From Riptortus pedestris (Eukaryota; Arthropoda; Insecta; Hemiptera; Alydidae): a DNA stretch of 64,000 nt. Within the stretch, counting starts at the first letter, position 1; each line of letters starts with the position of its first letter. The translations under genes were made by a program, and so were the position numbers. Below the pieces are notes generated by a model. The model saw only the letters and a program-made list of their open reading frames with translations, was not told the origin of the DNA and ran no database searches. The DNA lies in NCBI GenBank assembly GCA_019009955.1, contig CM032231.1:88628501-88692500 (forward strand), given 5' to 3'. Positions 10,695-22,579 of this stretch are shown one piece after another.

Positions 10695-12765
10695 ATTCTC
10701 AAGTGTTCAACTGAATTTCTTAACAGACTAATAGTTGGCAGTGATCTGAAATTATAATGTTTTATAGTGAAGTCTTTCAAAACATTGTGATGGAAGTATA
10801 TTATAGAAATTGAAAAGTTTTTTCATAATTATTTAAATTATTGATTTTTTTAAAAATCTCAAATATCAAGTTATTTGGTAAAGTGAATTTTTGAAAATAG
10901 TAATTTTTTTTATGTTTTACTTTTCATCACTTGTATTATGAATATTTTTTCATTGAGCTTTTAATTAATTTTAAAATATTTTCTATTTACTAATAAAGTT
11001 ATTAAAATTTGTGAAGTGACTTCTGTGATTTTATTATGTAAGAATAGTCCTTCTGATTATTATATTTTAATTTCTAGTTGATTAGGTACTTTTATTATTG
11101 TCTTCATTATCCCTTATTATAGTTTTAAATGGAACATACCATTTAAGTTGATTAAGTGGCCAAGAGTTTTATAATCGCTTGAACATTTTTGTAATAAACT
11201 GATGCCAAATATTTCTGAAAAGACATGTATGTATGTAATGTAGTATTTTGTATATTATTTGTTGTTTTTTTTTCTTTAATCACATTATGATAACAATGAA
11301 ATGAGTTTTAAATGTTTGTAAATAGTTAAATATATATAAATATATATTAATAAAAAACTTTTAATTTCCGTTCCTTTGTTTTCCTAAGAAATGAATAAAT
11401 AGTTTTCTCCTTTTGTTGGGGCTGTAGAATTTTGAGCAATATCAGGATTTAGTATAGTAACTGTGATTACTTTACTAAACATGTTATACATACTTATGAA
11501 TCTCGCTAAAAAATAATAATAATACATTCTAGTATTTCTTTTTAAGTAAAATAACAAAATATTGCCAAATTGCAGGTGGAAAAAAGAAATTCATTGCTTC
11601 AACAAATAATACATATAAAAGAAAATGTAATTAAATACTCTCTTTAAATTAAATTGTTTATTGAAGGCCACTTTTTGCAACTAAGGTTAATTGGGACGGG
11701 TTATCTACAGGTTTACCACCCTTTTCTAGCCAGGGTGGTTCTACGGGTTTTATTTAATGAATTCCGTCACTAAATAAATTCCTTTCTCTTTAAACATAAT
11801 ATAATTATCTTCTCATATATCTAGCACTACTATTAAGGCTACTTTTATTGAAGTTTTAGGTGCATAGTGTGGTGCTATCTTGTTGATGGAAGAAAGTGTC
11901 ATGAGTTACACGACACCACTTCAAATGTGGCGACCTTCAGTATCGTATGCTGTGGGGTGAAAAAAAATGGAGTTTAGTACCATGGAGAACCATTACATAT
12001 TGAGAAAACATTCATCTATGAGCATACAATGCTGATAAAAGTGATCTAACTGTCAACTACTGGGAATAGAATAGAAAAATAATTTATCATAAGGTTACTG
12101 AATATATAAATTCATTTTAATTATTTAATATGAAGTTAAAAATACTTCAAACATTTTATTTAGCTCTTTAGAGAATAAAGATACTGAATATATGTCACCT
12201 CCCAAATGCCAAAGTAATCATGGATTTAGCTAATGGTACAATTCCATACCTCTCTGAATACATTAAAAGTTACCAAAGCAAAGAATCACTCTGCTCAAAA
12301 ATTATTTATTTCCTTTTCTCCCCATAAAAACTTTATTAATCTGAAGTCAATAAAGATGGTAAATCTGAAAATATACAAGTTACTGAGTATCTACCCTTAT
12401 TACTCTTAAAATGTCGCCCTCTTGGGCTAAAGAAAGGCATCTATGACATAAAATGTTCCTGTATTCAAAATTATGACCAGAGTAGAATCAAAAGCTATTG
12501 CACATCTCTGAGAATCTAGTCCAACAGGAAGGAAAAAGAGATTTGGTGGTGAAAAAAAATTAAACAACATAAACATTTATTTCTTATAAATTTAAACATA
12601 AAGAATTACATTTAAACCTAACAACAAATGGTGCTGTAAACCAGCATATTTCCATATAGATTTCAGTTATAAAAAGGTCACAAATTTTAGACTTAATAGA
12701 TACTGAGTAATCATGTTAATGAACTTATTTAGGCTCAATATAAAAAACTATTTAAAAATTCCATA
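10695..12765. other. Convergent intergenic region: 3' UTRs of the CaaX gene (+) and TAB1 (-)
   Basis: AATAAA near 10991 can serve the CaaX gene. TTTATT motifs near 12575 read as AATAAA on the minus strand and can serve TAB1. A truncated reverse SINE lies at 11655-11787. No coding sequence was recognised. Confidence 0.5.
11655..11787 (-). repeat. tRNA-derived SINE tail fragment, reverse
   Basis: It contains ACTTTTTGCAACTAAGGTTA, GGTTTACCACCCTTTTCTAG and TTTATTTAATGAATTCCGTC, matching the non-tRNA half of the family in reverse. The tRNA-like head is absent. Confidence 0.75.
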
Positions 12766-15700
12766 TTATAAGAGTGAAGAAGGTAATGTCCCCCTTTCTT
12801 TGGCTCTTTCATAATTTTCATAAAATTCAGTAAAATCAACATATGCTGGAATCTCAGTCGGAGGAGGAGGAAGTGTGTTAGTTAAGCCACTGGAAGATGA
12901 GTTGGTTTCTGTAGTTGTTTGTCCAATATCTGAAAAAAAAATGTTTTATAACTACATATGCAATTTAATAATATATATATACACACATTCAAAGGTTAGA
13001 ATTTTAAAAAGGAAAATTGTCAATAGAGGGAAATATTTTTCATTTTATTAGACATTTTTTAATTTGAGAAAATATTGATTTCTTGCTATTCCTTTTTTCA
13101 AATATATAAACTAATGAGACCATTTTTAAATACAATTTGATTCCAACTAACATTATTCGTCTTAATAAGGACTATCAAATCATGGATACTTCTGTAAAGG
13201 GGCATATTTATTTCTCTTTTAATGAAATTAATTTTTAGTTTTATATGAAACGGGTAAATATTGAGTTTGGTTTCCACCAAATAAATGTTGAGGTACCTAG
13301 AGCAGTGATATTCAACCTAGTGTATTTCACTTAGTAGAGGTTGAATTACAATAAAAATGGGAATTTAAGTTTTGAATAAGCCATTTTGTGACATATTGAA
13401 TGTGAGTTGAAGAGTGGGAGTTTTATCAAGGCTGAAAAGGGCAAATAGCTTCATTAATTTTCAAGTTAAAGAAAAATGTATAGAACAACAATTGTAAATA
13501 CTACATTATTGACTATATAACTTTTTTCAATCCAGCTCATAATAAGTGACATTTGTTGAATTCTTGAATTACCCCTTTGCCAAATCCCCACACACCTGTT
13601 ACATATTCAGACACATGCTTTTTAATTTTGATGAAATGTTTAAATTTTTTAATGAATAAACAAAACTTGCCCATATACATAAGAATAAGCTATTTTCCTG
13701 AAGAGAAATCAGCTAAATATGACATTTTATTTTATGATAGTTTATGTTTAATAAAAATGAAAATTAGTCAAAATTGTTGGGTAAAAATCATTCAGTCACT
13801 TGATGTGAAATGAACCTACATAAAATTGTATTTAATAATTTCTGCTCTGGATACTGAGGTCGGTATGTGAAATAGAAATAAACTCAGTTGTAGATATTGA
13901 AAAATATTTTCAACTTATTAATGAATTAGCTATTTTAATAATTATTGACAATTTGAAAAAAAAAATGAATAATGCAAAAAAAGAGCCTTAATGAATAGAA
14001 TGTGAATGATATTTTAACAAACTGAGATCTTATTTATATGTGTAAAATAATTAAATAGAATTAAGTAGTATTAACCCGTTTTAATATACTTACAAATATA
14101 ATAAGATGGAATGGCTTGATGTACAAAACAACTTACCGAAATAGTCAGAAATTTCAAGAAGAATAATAGAATCTAATAGTCATCTAGAACTATTACACCC
14201 TTACATTTTGCAATTCTATTTTAATCGACAGCAGGTTAAAAAAAAAAAATAGTTCCAAATATGTCTAATAGTAGCTGAAGAACATATATTCAATTAAAGG
14301 TTAATCAAAAAGTGACTTTATTAGGGGTACTGCTGCTCATGGAATCCCTAAGTCTACAGTCCTTGGATGATCAGCCAACTTCCACTACTCAGTATGGCCC
14401 ACAGTAAGGATATTCCAATTTTACACCACCTAGTCCCTGTATTTCCTTCCATAGATAGCCATCTCTTCCTGGGCCTATCCTTCCTCACCCAAACCTGGTT
14501 CATTATGCAACATTTTTGTGGGCAGCCTGTTGGACTCCATCCTCTTAATGTGCTATAACCAGCACTATCTCTTCTCCCTCATAGTAAAGATATCAGAGTG
14601 GCCTAACAAGTCCATCAGCTCGGCAATGCTGCTGATCCATTATCTATGCTACTCTCTTACGACTCCTAATATATTTTAAGAACTTTCTCTTCCAGATCAG
14701 AAGGCACTCTTCCTTCGTGAGAGTTCATATTTTACTGTCATGTATAAATGTTTGCTTGATGACTGACTATTTTGTTTCTTTGCCTTTCTGAAGAGGCCCT
14801 TAAAGTGGAGATATCTTTGAGTGAGAAACCTCTGAATGATTTAAACCATCACTGATTTTATTGCATTACATATACATTAGCATATTTCAGAGTATATTTT
14901 AATAGAATGGATTTGCAAGTTGTATTATAGAAATACCTGAGTGGAGAGGAGGCTGCTCATGGGCACTAGCACAAGGCATAGGGAAATTGAAGTTTCTAAC
15001 AAGTAAAGTAATATCATCACGTGTACTCTGCCCTGAAGAATCACAAGACATGTACATATCATGATGTAATCTCACAACTTTATCGACTACTGCTTGAGCA
15101 ACACCTGTAACTGTGGTCTGCACTCTGAACTGTAATTGTTAAATAAATAGGTTAATAGACTACAGACGTTAAAACGTACGGCATGCAGTGTTCAATTGTT
15201 GAATGAGATTATGTGACTGTAGAGACAAATTACAGAAATGAAAAGAGGTTATGTTTTAGTGATATCAGTTTGTGATTGTGAGTACATGTTACAGAAATGA
15301 AAAGAGGTTATGTTTAAGTTAAAGCAAGTTGTGATTGTGAGTACATGTTAAAGCCACAAAAACCTGTCAGTAATAATAACTTCTTATTAAAGTTCACCAC
15401 ATTAAAAAGAAAGAACATAATTCTTTAATACTGTGCACAAATAAAGTCATTCTTTTGTTAGAAATTAACACCATGTTATTTCAGTAATGATTTACACCTT
15501 GCAAGGCAAGTTTGAAATCAGGCATTATTATAAAACTTTTTCTGGGACTGTGAAGATAATGCAAAATTATCTAAATCTGTGTACCTAACCCAACTGAACT
15601 GTAACTCTTTGACAATGCTTAGCCAAATCATTGAAAATGCTAAAATAACCAATAAAAGAAGAACTGAAAGTCCATAATGTTAGTTTGTTTTATTTTCATT

Positions 15701-16587
15701 AAGCTGTATATTTGTCAGCTTCAGCTGATTATTGTCAATTCTGATACCCTAGACATTAAAAATGAAATGGGGTAGGAGATATTATTTAATCTAATATGTT
15801 TTAGCATCAATGATGTAAATGAAATAGCTGTTCAAAGCAAACAATTTTTTTCTAGACCTTACTTCATTTGAAAATCAATGACAAAGATTAGAATCCACAA
15901 GTTAGCAGTCATACCAGAATGTATATTATCAGCCGTTGAGTGGCAACCCTAAATCATCATAGACAAAATAAAATCTAGACAAGAATCTCAATTGTCACTA
16001 TGTGTTACTGGGTAACTTCTAACATCTGTTTTCTTATAAAACCTGAATCGCATTGAACACTTTATTAATAAACTACAAGGAAATATTTCAAGAAAGAGTG
16101 CCCTGCACTCTAGACTAAGTAAAAAGCAAGCAGCACTATAAAAGAAATGGGAAGAGTACACTCAAAACAGGAGGTGGCTAACAAATAATAAAATGAAGTA
16201 ATAACCCTTCTTCAACTAGTAGAAATTAATGGTTGAGGTGCATAAAGAAATAGAAATGCAATAGAATAGAAAGATGTGGGGAGTTGAATACATGAAATTG
16301 ACTCACTTTATAACAAACCAATTAATACGAGGCACCATGAAGTTGTCAACAAACCAATTAGTACGAGGCACCATGACGGAATATTCTATTTATTAAAAAT
16401 CATAATGCACATAACTGTTTCAGTGCATGACATATTTTATCAATGGTCAGCGTGTTTTAGCAGATTTCCCTTAAGGGAAATCAGCTATTGAGGTTGTACT
16501 CATGACAAAATTTTCGAAATTTTTCTTCAAATGTCCATCGATCCTACCCAGGAGATGACGAAAATGAGGTCCGTTCAAAACTGTATA

Positions 16588-16662
<75 letters not shown>

Positions 16663-17013
16663 GTGCTGATGTTTTCGACCAGGTTGTATTTATATGTGGT
16701 GTGTTGTTCTTTTCGGAGCTTTGGTCAATGTTGGTGAAATGAATCTTAGTTTATGCCAATATTTCGAGAATTTTTATTTTCTCTTCCTCAGGGCAAGACT
16801 AAATATATTTATAGACTAGTATACATTCTTATTGCACTATGACTAGGCTTATAGTCACTATAACCCTAGTCATAGTGCAATAAGAATGTATACTAGTCTA
16901 TAAATATATTTAGTCTTGCCCTGAGGAAGAGAAAATAAAAATTCTCGAAATATTGGCATAAACTAAGATTCATTTCACCAACATTGACCAAAGCTCCGAA
17001 AAGAACAACACAC

Positions 17014-17066
<53 letters not shown>

Positions 17067-20000
17067 CTGTTACCGCTCTAGCGGTCGCAATTATTGTTTA
17101 ATCGTTACCAAACTCGATATTTAGTCGTTTTATGTAAAAAGAAAGATCAAGTTCGTTAACGGCTGAAATCGGACCAGGGGGAGGGGGGGTTTAGAGGGGA
17201 GGTTTTTTGAAAATTCAAAATATCTCCGTTACCATACGTCGAATCTAAAAATTGTATAGAACTAATCTTATTGCAAATTTAAATTACTATAAATATTGTT
17301 CTATACATATATTCTCTATCTTGAATATTAACCGAGATATTTGTATTTTTATTAAATGTGGGCCGATAACGAACGTATAGAGAGACGGCTCTCATATAAA
17401 GATTTCTCTAGTGTATAGCTTCACGTGGGAAATCTGCTTAGTTTATGCAGCCCCTGCGTGACGGACTTTTATTATTTACCAAGATAAAACCACTTTTTAC
17501 TGTCTATAAAACATAAACCTATTTGTTAATAAACAGTATTATAACTGTTTTAAAACAAAACCTGTTTTTAAATTATATATGAGGATAACTTCTGACAGCT
17601 ATGTTTTTATTCAAGTAGCCTATGTCGGCAAATAAATACACATGTATGTCACTAATTGTAAATTGTAAGCTAATTGTTGTTAAATAGTACTATGTCTGCT
17701 GTTATACACTCTTATAAGTTATAGTACCTGCTTTTACACACAAACCTTTTCTCAATAAGAATAATTTTGGACTTTTTGCATTCATTAGGGAAATTGCTTG
17801 CTGAAAGTATTTGTCAGATATAAGGTATTTACAAATTGGAAATAGAAAATAAATTTGCTGTAATAAGTCCACACTGTTTCCATAGATTACTAGATTAACT
17901 TATTATTTTAACTTGCAATTATTATTTGCATTTTGCCACCTTTATACAATTATTTTTCATTTTTTTTTTTTTTTTTTTAGTATTTTTCAAGAATAAGAAG
18001 AGCCCTCTACATTTATTTATTTTAAACGTAAAACAGCTATTTTTTTTTAAATAATTAAAATCAATAAAGAGAAATTAAGTTTAATTTTATTTTACTTTAA
18101 AAGATCCACCTAATTTGCAAATGAGTATACTGCATAGCGATACATATAAATTTAGTAATTAGTAATTCATAATATACCTCACGAACAGCCATTTGAATAA
18201 TATCCTTGTTAACTTGATGTGTGCCTGTTGCTTTTTCAAGAGATTTATATAATCCATCAGACAAAAGAAGGAGAAAGCTTTAACATAAAGATTTAGAAAA
18301 TCACTGACTATTTTCCTTTCTTTCAAAAGAGTAGTTTACTGTGTTATAACAATTTTCTATACCTGCATGATTCATCAAGCTCAATACCTCCTTGAAGTTC
18401 AGGTTCTGCAATAATTGGTTCTTCTTGGGCTAACTTTAGTTCTTCAAATTCAGTATAATTCCTTTTGAGTAAGTAATTTCCAAGGCATCTAGTGCACTCT
18501 TGATTAACCAAGTGACATGCTGAGGAAAGAAGAAAAATACTAAGATTCTCTAATTTTCAATTTCAGTATAATTCCTTTTGAGTAAGTAATTTCCAAGGCA
18601 TCTAGTACACTCTTGATTAACCAAGTGACATGCTGAGGAAAGAAGAAAAATACTAAGATTCTCTAATTTTCAATTTCAGTATAATTCCTTTTGAGTAAGT
18701 AATTTCCAAGGCATCTAGTGCACTCTTGATTAACCAAGTGACATGCTGAGGAAAGAAGAAAAATACTAAGATTCTCTAATTTTCAATTTCAGTATAATTC
18801 CTTTTGAGTAAGTAATTTCCAAGCCATCTAGTGCACTCTTGATTAACCAAGTGACATGCTGAGGAAAGAAGAAAAATACTAAGATTCTCTAATTTTCAAT
18901 TTCAGTATAATTCCTTTTGAGTAAGTAATTTCCAAGGCATCTAGTGCACTCTTGATTAACCAAGTGACATGCTGAGGAAAGAAGAAAAATACTAAGATTC
19001 TCTAATTTTCAATTTCAACCCAACATCATACACATAATTTCTGAAAATTTAGTATCTAATTCTGCACATTCCAAGTGGCCCCGGAAAAAAAATTATTGGT
19101 GCCAATACTGTACTGTTGCCAACACCTCATCCTCCCTGTCCGAATATACACTCAGCAACAAGAGACAATTACAAACAATTTCAAAATTAAATAGAGATTG
19201 AACAAATAAATACTTACTCTGCCCTTTTTCAAATTTAAGCCCAAGATTATAAAGTCGAAGCAACTCGTCTTCATTTGATAAATCATGATCAACACTAATT
19301 TGGATAACCTTATGAACACCATAAACATCTGTTTTACAAAGCAGAGCTCTGCTGTTCCCAACATTAGCCACATAGAGACGGTTCCCAGTAACTAAAGCTA
19401 CAACTGCTGTGGTTCCACAAGATAATTGGCTATTAAGTGTATTCAACTGTTCTACCTGTAGAAGAAGATTTATGAAAAATAAGTTAATTTTACATTTACA
19501 CAAAGCAAATTTCAAAATAAAAGAAAATGCATACCACATCAGGGTATTTTTGATACTGTTCATAAGATGTGAGCCCTTCAGTTTCGAGTAAAAGATTTGT
19601 TCTTTGAGCAGCTTTATCATCCAGAGACTTCAAATAATTTCGTTCAACAGTTAGAAATGCTTGACTAAAATCCATAAAAACAATACTTAACAAGAATGAT
19701 GCTCTAAGCAGAAAATTATAGAATATTATTTTAGGAAAGAGAAGAAACTCTGAAACAAGCAGCATTTCCAGAGACCCAATTTGCAGATAGTATTCTTAAG
19801 CTATTATATAGACTGATAATTTTTAATCTTTTTGTCTACTTGAAATATATATAATTTCTTACAAGTTAGAAGTTATATACTTGTTATCACAATGTTGCCT
19901 TCTTATACAGCATTAGAAGAGGTATGAAGGTGACCATTGTTTTTTCCTCACAAGGAGATACAGAAAGAAACATAGATAAGCCTAGATGGGCAAATTTGTA

Positions 20001-22517
20001 TACAAAAAGACCAGTTTTGTTGAGCATCAAGTACTTCTCTCACGTTTCTGATGCATGAAGCTACCAGGGTGCTGACTAAAGATCTGACCATTTCTTGGTT
20101 TTGGTAGTTACAGGCAGCTGATGGCATTGAGAAATTACAAAAAGGCATTTCGTTTTCAAATGAATAAGCTTTCATGTGAGGTAGCAAAGAATATAAGGGA
20201 AGACTCCAAAATCAGTTTCAGCATATAATCAAGAAAAGGAACCCCTGGTTTGAAAATGGATATGAGAAAGTATTAAAGGAAACGAATGACACATGCCAGA
20301 GAATATTCTGAACTGAAATAAATTTATTCTATGGCAGTACTACACTGGCAAAGAAAGCCATGAATTACATATAATGCATACTCTCAAAAGAGGAGAAGTA
20401 TCAAAACAATCCTTCATGTTAAAAAAAGAACTAATGAAGCTAAAACATTTGCGAAGGTGTAGGAGCATTGTTAACCATGAGTGAGAGCTTGAATTTCCAC
20501 AAACTACTACACACTATAGTCCTATCTCAGTTTTTAACCAACCTTAAACTTTCCTTTATTTCTTGGTCCTTGGTTTTCCCAGCTAGTTGACCGAGAAGTA
20601 ATTCGGCAGCAAGCCCTTGAACAGCAAACTCAGCAGCTTGGATGCCTTCATGCCCATCAAACACTCCATATAAATAGGTTGAGTAATCTAAACTTGCTGA
20701 ATGGAAACTTGTTTCTTCAAAAGTGTGTTCCTCTTTTCTATGCCCATCCCGTCTGTAGATCTGGTTTGTTGAATATCCCACTCCTTAAAAACCGTAAATA
20801 CAAATACTTTAATAAATAACTTTAAAATGAAAAAAAATTAAAAAATCAAGTTTCAAGAAATTAAATGGTATTCCTTAGATGCAACAATAACAAATCGATT
20901 ATTGAAGAAAAATATGGAACCACATATTTATATACATATATATTATGTCAATCAAATAATTTTTTTTATTCAAAAGTTGAAGTAATGAATATCCATTTTT
21001 ACGGGGTAAATTAAGAACAAAAATTGCATAAGCAGTGAAAAAAGCTCAGAACCCCACTCCCAATCCATATAGATAAAAAGGATAATTTTTAGAAAGATTT
21101 GAATTATTAAATAAGAGTAGCATAATGCTGTTTCAATTAACCCTTCTTCAGGAAGATTCCCCTTAAGGGAAATCAGTTATTGAGGTGTCCTCATGACCCA
21201 ATTTTCAAAAATTTCCATAAATGTCCATCGATCCTACATAGGAGAGGATGGAAATCATGTCCATTAAAAATTATATTTACATTTATTTATTTGTCTGTCG
21301 TTCTAATTTTGTTTTATCGTTAGCAAACTCGATATATAAGTGTTACATGCAAAACTAAAGATCTAGTTTGTTAACGGCTAAAATCAGATAAGGGAGGTTT
21401 AGAGGGGAAGAATTCCAAAAATTTGAAATATCTCCCTTTTTATATTTGAATTGAAAAATTGTATAGAACTTATCTTTTAGTAAATATAATTGCCTATAAA
21501 TATTGTCATGTATATATTTTCTCTAATATGAATAATAACCGAGAAATATGGATTTTTTAGATTTAGCCTTCAGTAAACCCCCTCTCCTATTCATGTCACA
21601 ATAACAATAAGCTGTTATAACATGAACCTGTTTATTCTAAGCTTAAATACCAAATATTGTTTTCATGAGACCTTTATTCTACTAGATACATACAAATTCT
21701 TTTTGTAATGATGTCATTAGTTAAGATTTTACATTCTTATATCGAAAATGTTTATTTGATCAATACCATACTTGAGATTTAACCATTTCAACCAACACTA
21801 AAGATGATATTTGTTATTGGCAGAAATTGGACAAGGAATAGGGGGTTTGAGAAGTGGAATTCAAAAAATCTGCAATATTATGAGTCGGGTTGAAAAATGT
21901 TATAGAACCAATCTTGTTAAAGTATTGATGCTCAATAATTGTTGGCCGATTCATTTTTTTGTAACTCAAATATTAAGCCAGTAATTCGAAATTTTAGATT
22001 TTCAGTCAGAATATGCAGTGAGATGAGATTACAAGTGTGCCATACCAGCACCTGGTAAATCTGTATAGTCTACACAGCACCTGCATGACAGACTTTCTTA
22101 TTTAGAGTGTCTCTTCACTTTCCTCTTACTGGAGCAGAAATACAACTGTAAAGACTTTAGGAAATGTTAGCATTTTTCCTATCACATTATTCAATAATAC
22201 TTTGCTTGTTTCGGTATTTTTCAAGAATTATAAAAATGCTATTGTTTGAACAAGGAATCGCATTAGGTGTCAGAGTGAAAGCCAAAAAATATGTTTTTGT
22301 GTGTCTGTTCTGAGAAGAATGTTGAGCAGGATTCAAGCTACTATGTACAAAAACTAGAAGGGGGTATTTATTGTGAGCTCTGATTAATGAATGTACAAAC
22401 TCTTTCAAAAAGAACTATTGTATTTATTTCATTATCACAAAGGCTTACATTTTTATGCTATTTATTAAAAGATAATTAAAATTCTATAAATTTAGGTTCT
22501 TCTATAACAATATCTCC

Positions 22518-22579
<62 letters not shown>

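Larger units (their letters stand above)
16458..17470 (+). mobile_element. Helentron-associated (HINE/DINE-1-like) element, full length, with embedded palindrome
   Basis: The 5' end reads AGCAGATTTCCC followed by TTAAGGGAAATC, forming a hairpin. The 3' end carries the inverted match GGGAAATCTGCT at about 17427-17438, then a short stem-loop region ending GCAGCCCCTGCGTGACGG. An internal (TA)n tract sits between the two conserved blocks, and the element is bordered by T-runs. These are the traits described for Helentron-derived non-autonomous elements. A 331-bp palindrome (16691-17021) and a second (AT)n tract interrupt the body, so this copy is longer than others. It lies in TAB1 intron 6. Confidence 0.85.

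Noticed and set aside
16531..16737. ORF with a long IYIYIY run (similar ones near 32831, 38507, 39515, 39907)
   Set aside because: Produced by translating TA/CA microsatellites; not proteins.
18451..19015. Five alternative complete exons (mutually exclusive exon array)
   Set aside because: Only the lowest copy has the rest of the exon and a donor; the others run into a stop and lack a donor.
19948..20187. 79-codon minus ORF in TAB1 intron 2 as an extra exon
   Set aside because: Inserting it would break the exact phase match between exons 2 and 3, and it has no counterpart in TAB1.
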